Shown: positions 13,551 to 22,884 of the stretch, piece by piece
Position numbering within the stretch: the first letter of the stretch is position 1
Layout of the letters: each line of letters opens with the position of its first letter
From: a virus
Length of the DNA: 33,610 nt
Reading direction: 5' to 3' (one strand)
IMG/VR virus record: IMGVR_UViG_3300046543_000151
Location: 1 to 33,610 of that record
Position numbers and translations under genes: made by a program
The notes under the pieces: model-generated
The model's input: only the letters and a program-made list of their open reading frames with translations
Told to the model about the DNA's origin: nothing
Database searches by the model: none

Positions 13551-15844
13551 TTACCGACCGCAGCATGATTCGACACATGCACGGGAGGCGCCACAGGAGT
13601 CGGCGCATTGCCTGCGGTCAGTTGCTGAGCAGACGGATCGACCTGCTGCGTTCCGTGTAGCGCGTTGATGCCCGGCGACGGTGCGGCGACGCCGGTCGAG
13701 GTCGCCTGATTCACCTTGGCATCCATCGGCCCTTGCGGCTGGCTTTGGCTCACCTGTCCGGCCTGCGCGTTCACACGGTTCTCGATGTTCTGAAGCATCG
13801 CCATGATGGTCGACAACTGGCTTGCGTTCGTGTCCGAGATCGCCTGCGCGGCTTTCGCCTGGTTGAGTTCGGCACTGGAAAGGCTCTGTACGGCTGCCGC
13901 TTCGCTCTTGGTTGCGTTGGCCTGTGATTCGCGAGCCTGAGCCAGCAGCGCGACCGTCTGAGCGTCTGGCGGTGCGTCTGCTGCCTGCTGCTGCTCGGCG
14001 TCCAGTTCCTTCTGTTCCTCGTCGTTCGGCTTCACGACGCCTGCCTTCACGAGCTGCATCCGCGCGAATTTGGACAGATCTTCCATCCCTTCGCCGTCGA
14101 GATTACGGACGAGCGTCGCAAGCATCAATTGCTGCATCTGCGGATCGGAGATCCCCGGCAGGATTTTAGCAATCGCGTTGACGGTCGAATCTTTGCGGCT
14201 ATTGAACGCGGGGCCAACGTCGACAAACACATCGAGGCCGGGCGTGAACGAGCGCGCAATCGTCGGCTTTCCTTCGTCATCGATTGCGGGAACATTGATC
14301 GTCGTCGACTCGGGTGAACCATCCTCACCGTTTGCCGAAAACTTGCGGTTGTCTTCGGTGTAGACATCGCATGCCATCGACAGATAAATCTTGCCGCAGC
14401 GCTGCATCGCGCGGGACATGTTGTCGACGAAGATGTAGACCTGCATATCTTGGTGCGCTTGGACTCGACTTACCAGCGCGTCGGACGTATTGGATGTCAC
14501 CTGACCGGCTGCCAGATCGCCGCCTGTCACGTCCATCATGTCGGCTGCGGTAATCTGCACAAGGCCGGCGAGCGCGGGCGGTACGTCAGGCTGTTTGATG
14601 TAGCCGACCGGTCCTGAGACTGTCTGCGAGCCGTCTGCGCCGGTAATCGGATTGACGGTAAGGTATGGATTGTTGTCGACCAGATCGCGCGCCCATGCCA
14701 ATTCGTGGCCGGCGACTTGCTCTGGCACAAAAATTGGCTTCTCGCGAGGCGTAAATGCCGTGATGTCCGCAAGCGTGCTGATCTGCATGTTGTACAGACG
14801 CTGCGAGTCCTTCGCGAGCCGCACGGCACCCTGAAAGCGCTCGATGCCGTCGATGATCTGGCGGATACCATAGACGACGACGATCGGGATTTCAGAGCCA
14901 GCGATATAGCCGCAATCCTTCAGGACGCCACAGCCATCCATGAAATACTTGCGTACCTTCTTGCTGTTGCGCTTGCCGTTGCGGACCTTGATGTAGCCGA
15001 CCGACGCCAAATGCTGCTCTTGTTCCTCCGCTTCCTCGCGCTCATCAGCATCGAGGCCAGCATATACCTTCTGTTCTACGCCAGAATGCGGTTCGCGCCA
15101 GACCGAATACTTCTCTATCTTCTTCTCGACCTCGTAATACTCGCCGATGTAGACCGAATCGTTCGTGAACCAGTCGAACTGCTTCAGCGAGCGCACCATC
15201 TTGAAACTGCTCGGGCGCTCCTTGAGTTCGACGGCATCGCCGAGATATTCGGTCGTGTACGTGTCCCACGAAATCGGGTTCAGTACCGTGCACCACTTGG
15301 CATCCGACTTGTCGAGCTTCCGGCTATCCGGATCGAAGAACACGCTGATGTCAGCGTCATTGATCGGCTCAAAGCAGATCCGTTGCGGCGTATCGTCATC
15401 CAGTTCCGTTTCCGCGCGATGATCGTAGTCGTTCGTCAGACGCCACGCGCCGACACCGCCAGCAACCGCTTCCTCGAATGCCGACACATAGACATCCTGT
15501 GCGCCGCTGTATTGTTCGTCCGATCGGTAGACGATGCGGAGCGCATCTAGATCGTCCTGGCGGCTGTCGTCCTCGCTCGCCCGGAAATTGACCGTCATCG
15601 CATTGGCGCGATATTCCGAGACGATCCGGCGCACGGCTTTCTGCACCTTGTTGACGACGAAGCGCGGCCGGTTATTGAACTGAGCACCAAGGCCACCTTC
15701 CCATTGTGCGCCGTCGACGAAGGCAAAACGCCGGTCTTCGAGCGCTGCGAGCCGGATTTGCTGTTGCGGCCCGTAAGCGCGATCGAACCGGGCGGTAGCG
15801 CGCTCCCATACCTTCGCCTGTCGTTCTTCTTTGGTCAGAGCCAT
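13547..15844 (-). CDS. P22-type portal protein
   Basis: This 765-aa protein is close to the 725 aa of P22 gp1. The N-terminal region contains the pattern EDRRFAFVDGAQWEG and NRPRFVVNKVQKAVRRIVSEYR seen in P22-type portals. The alpha-helical C-terminal part is Gln/Ala-rich (about residues 630-720) and probably forms the barrel that reaches into the capsid. The dodecamer would form the DNA channel and bind terminase and gp4. Start codon and coupling are clear: the first codons overlap the end of the GNAT gene by 10 bases, and the stop overlaps the terminase start by 4. Confidence 0.95.
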   Translation of the reverse strand: MALTKEERQAKVWERATARFDRAYGPQQQIRLAALEDRRFAFVDGAQWEGGLGAQFNNRPRFVVNKVQKAVRRIVSEYRANAMTVNFRASEDDSRQDDLDALRIVYRSDEQYSGAQDVYVSAFEEAVAGGVGAWRLTNDYDHRAETELDDDTPQRICFEPINDADISVFFDPDSRKLDKSDAKWCTVLNPISWDTYTTEYLGDAVELKERPSSFKMVRSLKQFDWFTNDSVYIGEYYEVEKKIEKYSVWREPHSGVEQKVYAGLDADEREEAEEQEQHLASVGYIKVRNGKRNSKKVRKYFMDGCGVLKDCGYIAGSEIPIVVVYGIRQIIDGIERFQGAVRLAKDSQRLYNMQISTLADITAFTPREKPIFVPEQVAGHELAWARDLVDNNPYLTVNPITGADGSQTVSGPVGYIKQPDVPPALAGLVQITAADMMDVTGGDLAAGQVTSNTSDALVSRVQAHQDMQVYIFVDNMSRAMQRCGKIYLSMACDVYTEDNRKFSANGEDGSPESTTINVPAIDDEGKPTIARSFTPGLDVFVDVGPAFNSRKDSTVNAIAKILPGISDPQMQQLMLATLVRNLDGEGMEDLSKFARMQLVKAGVVKPNDEEQKELDAEQQQAADAPPDAQTVALLAQARESQANATKSEAAAVQSLSSAELNQAKAAQAISDTNASQLSTIMAMLQNIENRVNAQAGQVSQSQPQGPMDAKVNQATSTGVAAPSPGINALHGTQQVDPSAQQLTAGNAPTPVAPPVHVSNHAAVGK

Positions 15845-16293
15845 TTTGCGTGCTTCCTTTCGATTTCTTCGAATCCGCGTCGCTCAAACAAAGCCCGCGC
15901 GGGGAATAGGATCTTTTCGCCGGCCATGAACAAGTGAACCCCTCGGCGCTTCAATTCGTTCTCAGTCGCTTCGAATAACTGCAATCCGATCATTGCGCCG
16001 CGCCGGTCGGGCTTACAGAAAAAGATATCGCCGACGCCTTCGAGACATTCGCCATAGTGGATACTCGGCCGCACGAACACGACGAAGTAAGCGACGATCT
16101 TTCCGTCCAGACGCCCAATCATCATGGTCAACTGGTCGGCATCCTGCATCGCTTTATAGAGCGTCACATTCGGCTTCAGATCGTATCCACGATGTTTGTG
16201 AAGGCTAATCTCGTCATAATGCTCGTGCAGGAGCGGCAACAGTTCGTCATAGACATCATGGAACCGCTCAACGGAGAAAACTGGCTTGGTCAT
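15835..16293 (-). CDS. GNAT-family acetyltransferase
   Basis: This 152-aa protein has the GNAT layout: QLTMMIGRLDGKIVAYFVVF (strands beta 2-4), then DIFFCKPDRRGAMIGLQLFEATENELKRRG with the acetyl-CoA loop RRGAMIG at about residues 98-104, and the C-terminal ALFERRGFEEIER. Substrate is unknown. GNAT genes of this size occur next to portal genes in several phages; modification of a virion or host protein is possible. It starts 8 bases after the ejection protein gene stop and overlaps the portal start by 10 bases, so it is co-translated with structural genes. Confidence 0.85.
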   Translation of the reverse strand: MTKPVFSVERFHDVYDELLPLLHEHYDEISLHKHRGYDLKPNVTLYKAMQDADQLTMMIGRLDGKIVAYFVVFVRPSIHYGECLEGVGDIFFCKPDRRGAMIGLQLFEATENELKRRGVHLFMAGEKILFPARALFERRGFEEIERKHAKWL

Positions 16294-16301
16294 GAGTTGT
16301 C

Positions 16302-19300
16302 CTAACGGCGACCGTTAAACTGATTTGCGGCTGTGGCGCCTGCCACATACCCCGCTTTCTGCGACAGTTGCTGGATGAACAGACGACGGGCCGCGAGCGA
16401 TTCGTAATTACGCAATGCCGAGGCCAATAGTTTACCGTTAGACAGAAGTTTTGCCGCGTTCTCGGTCGTGATCGAGGAAACCTTTTGCGAGATCGTCCGA
16501 TTGAGCGCCCCACTTATTGCGCCGACTACAAGACCACCAGCAGCGCCAAACGGTCCCGCAGCAGAGCCGAGAGCGCCACCGATCAGGCTTTGTACTGTGG
16601 CATCTTTGAACGCCTCGCCGAGATTGCGCCCGAAGCGCTTTGCTGCGCCTTGATTCTGTGCTGTGTCGCTGCCGCCGATCTTGCCCGTCTTGGCATAGGT
16701 CGTCGTCTGGTTATGCAGGTCCTGTGCGACGCTGCCGAACTGGCTGGCGTCCTCTTTCGACATGAACGGCGAATACTTGTCGGCCGCTCCCTTGAACGTA
16801 CCACGGTTGAATTCCGTTCCGCCCCGGCTGTTCAGGTTGCGATCCGATACTTCGCTCAGTGCCAGCTCGCGCGCCTTCTGTTGGCGAAGTGCGATCGCCT
16901 TTGATCGGTCAGCCGCTTCCATATCCGGCAGCAACTTGTCGAGCTTGCGCAGATCGGCCGGCGATGATGCGTTGCTTACTACGTCCTGAGCCTGCGCGAG
17001 CGCTGTCTGACTCGTCTTCTGCGATTCGATCGACGCGATATTCTGTGCGTGCGCGCCGTGCAATTCTTTGTAGGCCGGAGATTGGTTGTCGAGGATGCCT
17101 TTGAATTCCTCGTGCGCTGCTGCGAACTTTTCAGGGTTCTTCAGCATGGCTTGCCGGATATACTCTTGCCCTTCGGCTGGCAGTCCTGTCAGATCATTCT
17201 TGTTCTGAAGGTGCTTCGCCAATGCTGCGAGCGCGTCGAGCGTTGCATCAGGAACCTTGTCGGCAGGACGGAAGCCGGGTTTCATCTGTTCCGCTTTGAC
17301 GCCGTTGATCGTGTTGATCAGCTTTTCAGCGCTCACTTCGCCGGTTGTCGGATTGATGGCGCCATTCACCCGTGTCTGCAATGCAGTCATCGCGTCAATA
17401 GGACCGCTCGCTTCGGCAAACTTTGCCCTCGCCGCACCGTATTCCGGATAGGCTTGGTCCATCTGTTCGAGTAGCGCCTTCTTTACCGCGGTGTAGCGCG
17501 TGACCTTGGACGTATCGCCAGCGAGGGAAGCCTTCGAGATCAGCCCATCGATACCCTGCTTTGCGTCGAGCAAGCCGCGCCCGGTTGCCGTAACTGAGCC
17601 ATCCGGATTGACCGTAATCGCTGCCTGTTCGCCACGGTCGGCAGCAATGTCGCCAGCCTCGCCAATCGCTTCCTTGAATGTAGGCCGCTTCGCGAGGTTT
17701 TTCCACGCGTCAGAGTCGAGCGTCGTCGATGCATTCATTGGCAGGAAGTTATCCGCCGCGTCCGCGCTTCGTGCAGCCTTCGCCGCCGCCAACTGTTCGG
17801 GCGTGCCGGTGATCTGGTCGAGCGTCGCTGCCGCGTCAGCGTGTTTCGCCTTCTGCAAATCCTCGAAGACGGTCGAACCTTGATCGGCTGCAATCTTCTT
17901 TGCGAGCTTGACCGGCGCCTCAAACTGCGGCGCTTGGAGACGGTCTGCTACCGGCTTGGCGAGCGGCTGAACTTCGGTCTGCCCTTGCGCTGCCAGTGCG
18001 TCACTCTTTTGCGCCGCTGCTTCGCCGGCCTGTTCTGCTGCTTGTGGCGCGGCCGGCGTGCCCGAATTGTTCGGCGCTTCGGCCGGCATCGAGCCAGGCG
18101 CTTTGCCTTTTTGCAGCGCGGCTGCGATCGCCTCATCATTGTTCGCCGATGCATTGGCAGCAACAGACGGATTCGCGTTCGTGTTCGCCTTTTGGAGCGT
18201 CGTCACGTTGGCATCATTCGCCATTTCTGCCGCGGTCGGCGTGTATCCAGGCGTTTGCGACGCTGGAGCCGTTTCGATCTTTGTCGCCAATTCGTTTGGC
18301 GTGTGACCGGTTGCGCTCGCGATGTCGGCCGCTACCTGAGCATCAGGAGCCGCGCCACTTGCTGCGACCTTCGTCGCTTCGGATGGCGTGCTGCCGAACA
18401 TCTCTTGCAGGCGTGCGATACCTTTTGCCACTGTGGGATTCTCGGCAAGAGCGGAGATTCCCTTGCCAATGACCTTGCCAACGCCTAGACCGGCTGCACC
18501 AGCACCAGCACCAACAGCGGCATCGCGCGCCACTTCGCCAACCGACTTGTTCTGTGCGATAGACGGAGCCGCGCCGACGAATGCGCCACCAGCCGCAGCG
18601 CCCGGAAGCGATGCGCCACCCGCTGCGACATACGGGAGCGCCGAGCCAGCCACGCCAGCCACCTTGCCGGCCATGCTGTTGTTCGTGTCGCGCGCTATCT
18701 TCGCATCGATCTGCTGATGCGCGGCGTTGGCTTGATTGGCGAAGTCATCTGCGCCCACCAGACGACCGCCAGCCGAGGCGATGTCGAGCAGACTACCTGC
18801 GACACCTCCGACAGCTTTCTCGGCCACGTCAGACATCGTTGAGCCGTTCTGGGATGCTGTCGACGGGTTCTGCGGTGCGGTCGGCATTGCGTCAGCCGAT
18901 ACGCCGCCGAGCGGATTCCAGCCGCTGCTCGTGTCCTGCGCGGCCGGTTGCTGAGCAGGCATCGTCAGCGTGCCATTGGCGACACCGGCCTTGATCGTCG
19001 CCAGTTGGTCCGGCGTGAGCGTGCCAGCCTGCATCGCGGCGAGTGTTTGTGGGCCGATCGGCTTAGGAGCGGCGGCCGCGGGATTGGCTGCATTTACGCT
19101 CGGAGCCGCGCCAGTATTGGCATCAGGGGTTGGCACGGGCGCCTGCAACTGGCTAGGATCGATACCTATTTTCGAGGCGCGCTGCTCGACCGACTTCATG
19201 TCTTCAGGAGACAGGCGCCCGGCGTTGTAGTCAGCCACGATCTGAGCATTGACACCAGCGCCCGAAGGAGCAGCCTGCGGAGCCTGAACCGTTGCCGTCG

Positions 19301-19841
19301 GCTGCTGCTGTGCGCCACCACCAAGGCCGACGACAGACGAATCAAGCCCATATGATGCAGCGCTCGGCAACGGAGCAGCCGGAATCGGAGCATTCTGGCT
19401 CGGATCAGGCTGAGGCGCATCCTGGCCGCCATTGCCAGTGAAATGCGCCATCACGCGATTCGTATATGCGCGTGTCTGTCCACCCCAGTTCGCAGGATCA
19501 GTGCCGCCGATATACTGCGTGATCGCGCCTGCCGCACTGCCTGTGCGCTGGATTCCCTCTTTCAGCAGATACGCAGCACCGAGCGCCGCTGCCTGTGGCG
19601 ACGAAAGCGGGTCAATGTTGTACTTCTTGATGATCAACTGACGCGTCGCGGGCGTGAACTGGTAGACAGATTTCGCTTGAGCGCTGGAAACTTGATCCGC
19701 ATTCGATTTTTCTCCGGCGACGCGGATACTCGAAAGCAATCCGGGTGGGATTCCTGCCACATTTGAAGCGGCCTCGTCTGCCGCCGCATAAACCGGGTCT
19801 TTGAAACTTTTTGGGAACGCAGACGCGTCATAGTCAGCCAT
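16302..19841 (-). CDS. large DNA ejection protein with N-terminal lytic transglycosylase domain (gp16-like role)
   Basis: This 1179-aa protein begins with a soluble lytic transglycosylase-like domain. Catalytic Glu44 lies in VAGEKSNAD, followed by SAQAKSVYQFTPATRQ (52-67) and ALGAAYLLKEG. Beyond residue 140 it becomes Ala/Pro/Gln-rich. Hydrophobic glycine-rich segments lie near residues 390-460, and a second Gly/Ala membrane-like stretch lies in the last 100 residues (SLIGGALGSAAGPFGAAGGLVVGAISGAL). P22 gp16 is ejected to help DNA cross the envelope; this version is about twice as long and adds its own peptidoglycan hydrolase. A good AAGGAGA site precedes the ATG. It lies last in a gp7-gp20-gp16-like order. 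Confidence 0.85.
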   Translation of the reverse strand: MADYDASAFPKSFKDPVYAAADEAASNVAGIPPGLLSSIRVAGEKSNADQVSSAQAKSVYQFTPATRQLIIKKYNIDPLSSPQAAALGAAYLLKEGIQRTGSAAGAITQYIGGTDPANWGGQTRAYTNRVMAHFTGNGGQDAPQPDPSQNAPIPAAPLPSAASYGLDSSVVGLGGGAQQQPTATVQAPQAAPSGAGVNAQIVADYNAGRLSPEDMKSVEQRASKIGIDPSQLQAPVPTPDANTGAAPSVNAANPAAAAPKPIGPQTLAAMQAGTLTPDQLATIKAGVANGTLTMPAQQPAAQDTSSGWNPLGGVSADAMPTAPQNPSTASQNGSTMSDVAEKAVGGVAGSLLDIASAGGRLVGADDFANQANAAHQQIDAKIARDTNNSMAGKVAGVAGSALPYVAAGGASLPGAAAGGAFVGAAPSIAQNKSVGEVARDAAVGAGAGAAGLGVGKVIGKGISALAENPTVAKGIARLQEMFGSTPSEATKVAASGAAPDAQVAADIASATGHTPNELATKIETAPASQTPGYTPTAAEMANDANVTTLQKANTNANPSVAANASANNDEAIAAALQKGKAPGSMPAEAPNNSGTPAAPQAAEQAGEAAAQKSDALAAQGQTEVQPLAKPVADRLQAPQFEAPVKLAKKIAADQGSTVFEDLQKAKHADAAATLDQITGTPEQLAAAKAARSADAADNFLPMNASTTLDSDAWKNLAKRPTFKEAIGEAGDIAADRGEQAAITVNPDGSVTATGRGLLDAKQGIDGLISKASLAGDTSKVTRYTAVKKALLEQMDQAYPEYGAARAKFAEASGPIDAMTALQTRVNGAINPTTGEVSAEKLINTINGVKAEQMKPGFRPADKVPDATLDALAALAKHLQNKNDLTGLPAEGQEYIRQAMLKNPEKFAAAHEEFKGILDNQSPAYKELHGAHAQNIASIESQKTSQTALAQAQDVVSNASSPADLRKLDKLLPDMEAADRSKAIALRQQKARELALSEVSDRNLNSRGGTEFNRGTFKGAADKYSPFMSKEDASQFGSVAQDLHNQTTTYAKTGKIGGSDTAQNQGAAKRFGRNLGEAFKDATVQSLIGGALGSAAGPFGAAGGLVVGAISGALNRTISQKVSSITTENAAKLLSNGKLLASALRNYESLAARRLFIQQLSQKAGYVAGATAANQFNGRR

Positions 19842-19893
19842 ACGTTCTCCTTATTTGATAAGATCGATGCATCACCATCATATGGATAGCAAA

Positions 19894-20427
19894 ATGAACG
19901 ATTCCGAAGCATGGCGCTCGGTAGTTGGTTTTGAGGGCTTCTACGAAGTTTCTAATTTCGGACGAGTGCGCACGGTTCAACGAGAAGTCAACTACAAAAA
20001 CATCAAGACCAGAACTATTCCGAGCAAAATCAGATCGACGAACGCGCTCCTGAAAGGATACCCGGCTGTAAATCTCTCCAAAGAAGGTAAGACAAAGATG
20101 CGTTTGGTCCATGTTATGGTGCTTGAGGCTTTCGAAGGCCCAAAACCAACGCCAGCACATGAGGGTTGCCATGCAGACGGAAACCCGCTGAACAATGTAT
20201 TGGACAACCTTCGATGGGGAACACGAAAAGAAAACAAGGCCGATCAATTTATTCATGGAACCGCTATCCAAGGCGAAAGAATGGGTAGTTCCAAACTCAC
20301 AAATGAGATTGTTAGGTCCATTCGATCCGATGCTAGGACGGCGCGCCCAATCGCCGCAGAACTTGGGCTCTCCGCGAGCACAATCCAGCGAGCTAGAAAT
20401 GGTCGGACGTGGAAGCATGTCGAGTAG
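19894..20427 (+). CDS. antisense HNH homing endonuclease with NUMOD4 domain
   Basis: The NUMOD4 motif opens the protein (SEAWRSVVGFEGFYEVSNFGRVRTV). It is followed by an HNH_3 core (LVHVMVLEAFEG…HADGNPLNNVLDNLRWGTRKEN) and a C-terminal helix-turn-helix of NUMOD/IENR type (IVRSIRSDARTARPIAAELGLSASTIQRARNGRTW). This is a free-standing homing endonuclease. The frame is open further upstream, with ATGs at 19867 and 19882 and a TTG at 19855; ATG 19894 is chosen because NUMOD4 begins three codons later and a GGA lies upstream. The gene is on the plus strand, exactly between the gp20-like and gp16-like genes of the minus-strand operon. Confidence 0.9.
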   Translation: MNDSEAWRSVVGFEGFYEVSNFGRVRTVQREVNYKNIKTRTIPSKIRSTNALLKGYPAVNLSKEGKTKMRLVHVMVLEAFEGPKPTPAHEGCHADGNPLNNVLDNLRWGTRKENKADQFIHGTAIQGERMGSSKLTNEIVRSIRSDARTARPIAAELGLSASTIQRARNGRTWKHVE

Positions 20428-20429
20428 CG

Positions 20430-21788
20430 TCATTGCGTCGGATCGAAGGAATTAGCGCCAGGCGTCGTGTAATAACTCGGCGCCACCTTCTTACTAAACT
20501 GGGTGAAGCTGTCTCCTTGCTTGACGAATGCAGCACCGTTCGGCGTCTGGATGGTCATGTCACGATAGGCGGGACCGACCGAGCCGTTATTGCCGCGCAT
20601 CCAATCGCCGCGAGCATTCGACCATGCTGCTTTTGAGGCGAGGAATTTCTGACGCGCTTGCAGGTACGTCGCCCACGCTTTCGGGCTGTCCGTGATCTGC
20701 GGAACGTTCTGCACTGCACGTGCGGTCGACGCGTCCGTGAAGTTTCCATTTACCATGCTCGCTGTCTCGGCCTGCGTCACGAGCGAAGACGCCTCTTGGC
20801 GCAACTGCTGAAGCTTCGACGTATCGCCCGTCCACTTCCGTCCGGCTTGGTCCCACGTTGCTCCGAGCACGCCACTTGCGCCGCCGTTCTCGATTTGGCT
20901 GAACGCGTTTGCGAGTTCGCCGGATTGGTCAGAAAGCTGCTGATTCGACTGGCTGGCGTTGTATTCTGGCTGAGCGGCAGTGATCGCCGCGGGAGGCGCG
21001 ACGAGTTGCTGATTGGCGATTCCAGTCTGAGCAGTCGTCAGCCCCGTTCCAGCATTGGTCGATCCGATAGTCGCTGCTGCTTGCGCCGGCGCATACGCGG
21101 CTTGAGTTCCAGCCGTAGAAGCGTTTGCATTCGCTTGAGCGACCGTCGCAGGGACTGTTGCCTGCGCAACGACCGCGCCCGCCTGGGATTTCTGGTTCCC
21201 ATACAATTGCTCCGCCGTGTTCGCGCTGCCAGCGTTGAGAATGTTCGATGCGACTTGCTTTGCGGCTTCCGGATTCTGATTGATGAGGGCTTCGAAAGAG
21301 CGTGTCGACGCTGCGCCTTGCGTATCGCCCGAGTTTTCTTGACGTACAGCTCGCGCTTCCAGCAGTTGGAGTGCGCCTGGAACGTCGTTCGCCTGCAATC
21401 GCGCCTGCATGCCTGCTACCGTGCTCACCGCATCGGCCGACATCTGCGCGCGCGTGTTTTCCCAGTTGTGTTGCGTCTGCTGCTGGTTCTGGCTGACCTG
21501 TTGCGCAAACTCGGGATACTTGTTCGCCAACGCCTGATAGTCAGCCGACTGAGCGTTCGGGTTCGACGCTAGCGCCTGCGATTCCATTTGAAACGCTTGC
21601 TGGCGCTGGTTGTTATTGATCTGTAAGCCGGAGTTCGACACGCTGGCCGCGCTGCCTGCATTAGACGCCGCAATCTTGGCTGGCAGTGTCGCCGCATTCA
21701 CTCCAAGTTGCTGGCCGGTCAATGCCGCTTGGCCCATCTGCGTGTCGATGTTCTTGCCGATATTGGAGAAGTCGATCAGATCGGCCAT
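20430..21788 (-). CDS. DNA ejection protein (gp20-like)
   Basis: This 452-aa protein is low-complexity, Ala/Gln/Asn/Ser-rich and mostly helical. It begins MADLIDFSNIGKNIDTQMGQ and has long Gln-rich coiled stretches (residues 35-130) and a repetitive Ala/Thr middle (200-260). Length and position equal P22 gp20 (471 aa), the second of three proteins ejected into the cell envelope before DNA. Sequence identity to gp20 cannot be verified by eye because of low complexity, so the call leans on gene order: gp7-like, this gene, then the large transglycosylase protein. Its start is two bases from the end of the gp7-like gene. Confidence 0.75.
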   Translation of the reverse strand: MADLIDFSNIGKNIDTQMGQAALTGQQLGVNAATLPAKIAASNAGSAASVSNSGLQINNNQRQQAFQMESQALASNPNAQSADYQALANKYPEFAQQVSQNQQQTQHNWENTRAQMSADAVSTVAGMQARLQANDVPGALQLLEARAVRQENSGDTQGAASTRSFEALINQNPEAAKQVASNILNAGSANTAEQLYGNQKSQAGAVVAQATVPATVAQANANASTAGTQAAYAPAQAAATIGSTNAGTGLTTAQTGIANQQLVAPPAAITAAQPEYNASQSNQQLSDQSGELANAFSQIENGGASGVLGATWDQAGRKWTGDTSKLQQLRQEASSLVTQAETASMVNGNFTDASTARAVQNVPQITDSPKAWATYLQARQKFLASKAAWSNARGDWMRGNNGSVGPAYRDMTIQTPNGAAFVKQGDSFTQFSKKVAPSYYTTPGANSFDPTQ

Positions 21789-21789
21789 A

Positions 21790-22476
21790 TCAGGTTCCCG
21801 TGAAAAGGATCGGATTACCGGCAGCCGTCTGTCCGTAGTTCGGCTGATTCGCTGCGCTTCCGGTCGCGTAAGCGTTCACGCCCTGCGTAATCGCGCCGAT
21901 GCCCGAATTGAACGAGTTAGAGAGCGAGCCAGCCCGCGACGTTTCTGCATTGGCTGTCTGATTGTTCGCATTCGTCGATGCGCCTTGAAACGCATTGCTT
22001 GCTGCCTGAGAACCGCTAATCGCGTTCAGACCGTTACCCATCAACTGGTTATAGCCAGCGAGACGCTGCGTAATTAGCCCGTTGAGCGTGTTGATAGACG
22101 TATTGCCTAGAACGTTGCTCGTGTTACTGCCGCGCAATCCGCCAGTAGCTGAAGCGTTGGCGAGAATGTTTTCGTTCGCCGTCTGCATGTCGCCCTGATA
22201 CTGTGCGCCGGTCTTGATGCCATTGATCGCATTGCCTTGCGCGCCGGCACCATTAGCCCCGAGCAAATCCTCGTAACCCGTCATGCCAGTTTGACCAGCC
22301 GCGAGATACGGCTGTATCTGAGTCTGCATTGTGTTGTACTGCTTATTGGCGAGCGCGAGATTGTTCGCCGCAGATTGCGATTGCGCATCCGCCGCGTCAC
22401 CCGCAGCGCTCGCGGACATGGCAGAACTTGCCACGCCACCGACGACAGCCGCCGCTCCTACCGCTGCTGCTACCAT
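21790..22476 (-). CDS. DNA transfer protein (gp7-like)
   Basis: This 228-aa protein (P22 gp7 is 229 aa) has a hydrophobic Ala/Val/Gly N-terminus (MVAAAVGAAAVVGGVASSAMSA) that resembles a membrane-active segment. A region then follows the common DNA-transfer-protein pattern: DAADAQSQSAANNLALANKQYNTMQ, then IQPYLAAGQTGMTGYEDLLGANG. The rest is Asn/Ala/Ser-rich. Such proteins are packed in the virion and ejected first to help form the trans-envelope channel. It lies between the 134-aa protein and the gp20-like gene with gaps of three and one bases. Confidence 0.85.
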   Translation of the reverse strand: MVAAAVGAAAVVGGVASSAMSASAAGDAADAQSQSAANNLALANKQYNTMQTQIQPYLAAGQTGMTGYEDLLGANGAGAQGNAINGIKTGAQYQGDMQTANENILANASATGGLRGSNTSNVLGNTSINTLNGLITQRLAGYNQLMGNGLNAISGSQAASNAFQGASTNANNQTANAETSRAGSLSNSFNSGIGAITQGVNAYATGSAANQPNYGQTAAGNPILFTGT

Positions 22477-22479
22477 GTT

Positions 22480-22884
22480 TCACCCCACGTCGCTTTCATA
22501 TGTGCCGCCTATACGGTATGTGCCTGATGGCAGTGAACTTCCGTCATACTTGTGCAACGTGAGGACCGCAGAGAGCGGCGCACACATGCCATTAATCGAT
22601 ATGCCTGCGTCTGAGCAGCCATGCAGTACCGCCCATGTATTGCTTAGTCCCTGATGCGTGAAAGGCAGCGTGACTGATTTAACCGCCCCTATGGCGATTA
22701 TCTCGACATAGATCAATGTTCCGATCTGCGCCCATACGCCCGATGCCGAACCTCCGACGCAATCAGGCGTGAATCCATTCATCGCGCTGCCGTTAATGGC
22801 ATTGCCGATCGCATCCGCTACTGCCGAATCACCCCCGAGAGCCGCGGCGAGTGATATCTGATTCACGCGGGTTAGATTGGCCAT
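22480..22884 (-). CDS. 134-aa virion-associated protein, unknown
   Basis: It lies where P22 has gp26 (tail needle) and gp14, but lacks the long coiled coil of a needle. The product begins MANLTRVNQISLAAALGGDSA and then looks beta-rich, with Gly/Ser loops and four cysteines (CVGG, HGCSD, GMCA and none near the ends). It ends in YRIGGTYESDVG. The ATG is taken at 22884, where it overlaps the gp10 stop (TAATG); a longer frame only adds gp10-overlapping residues. A small receptor-like or plug domain at the tail tip is possible, but there is no family evidence. Confidence 0.65.
   Translation of the reverse strand: MANLTRVNQISLAAALGGDSAVADAIGNAINGSAMNGFTPDCVGGSASGVWAQIGTLIYVEIIAIGAVKSVTLPFTHQGLSNTWAVLHGCSDAGISINGMCAPLSAVLTLHKYDGSSLPSGTYRIGGTYESDVG

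Noticed and set aside
19834-20433. 199-aa minus-strand frame opposite the HNH gene
   Set aside because: It is the reverse shadow of the clear NUMOD4-HNH gene and lacks any domain pattern of its own.
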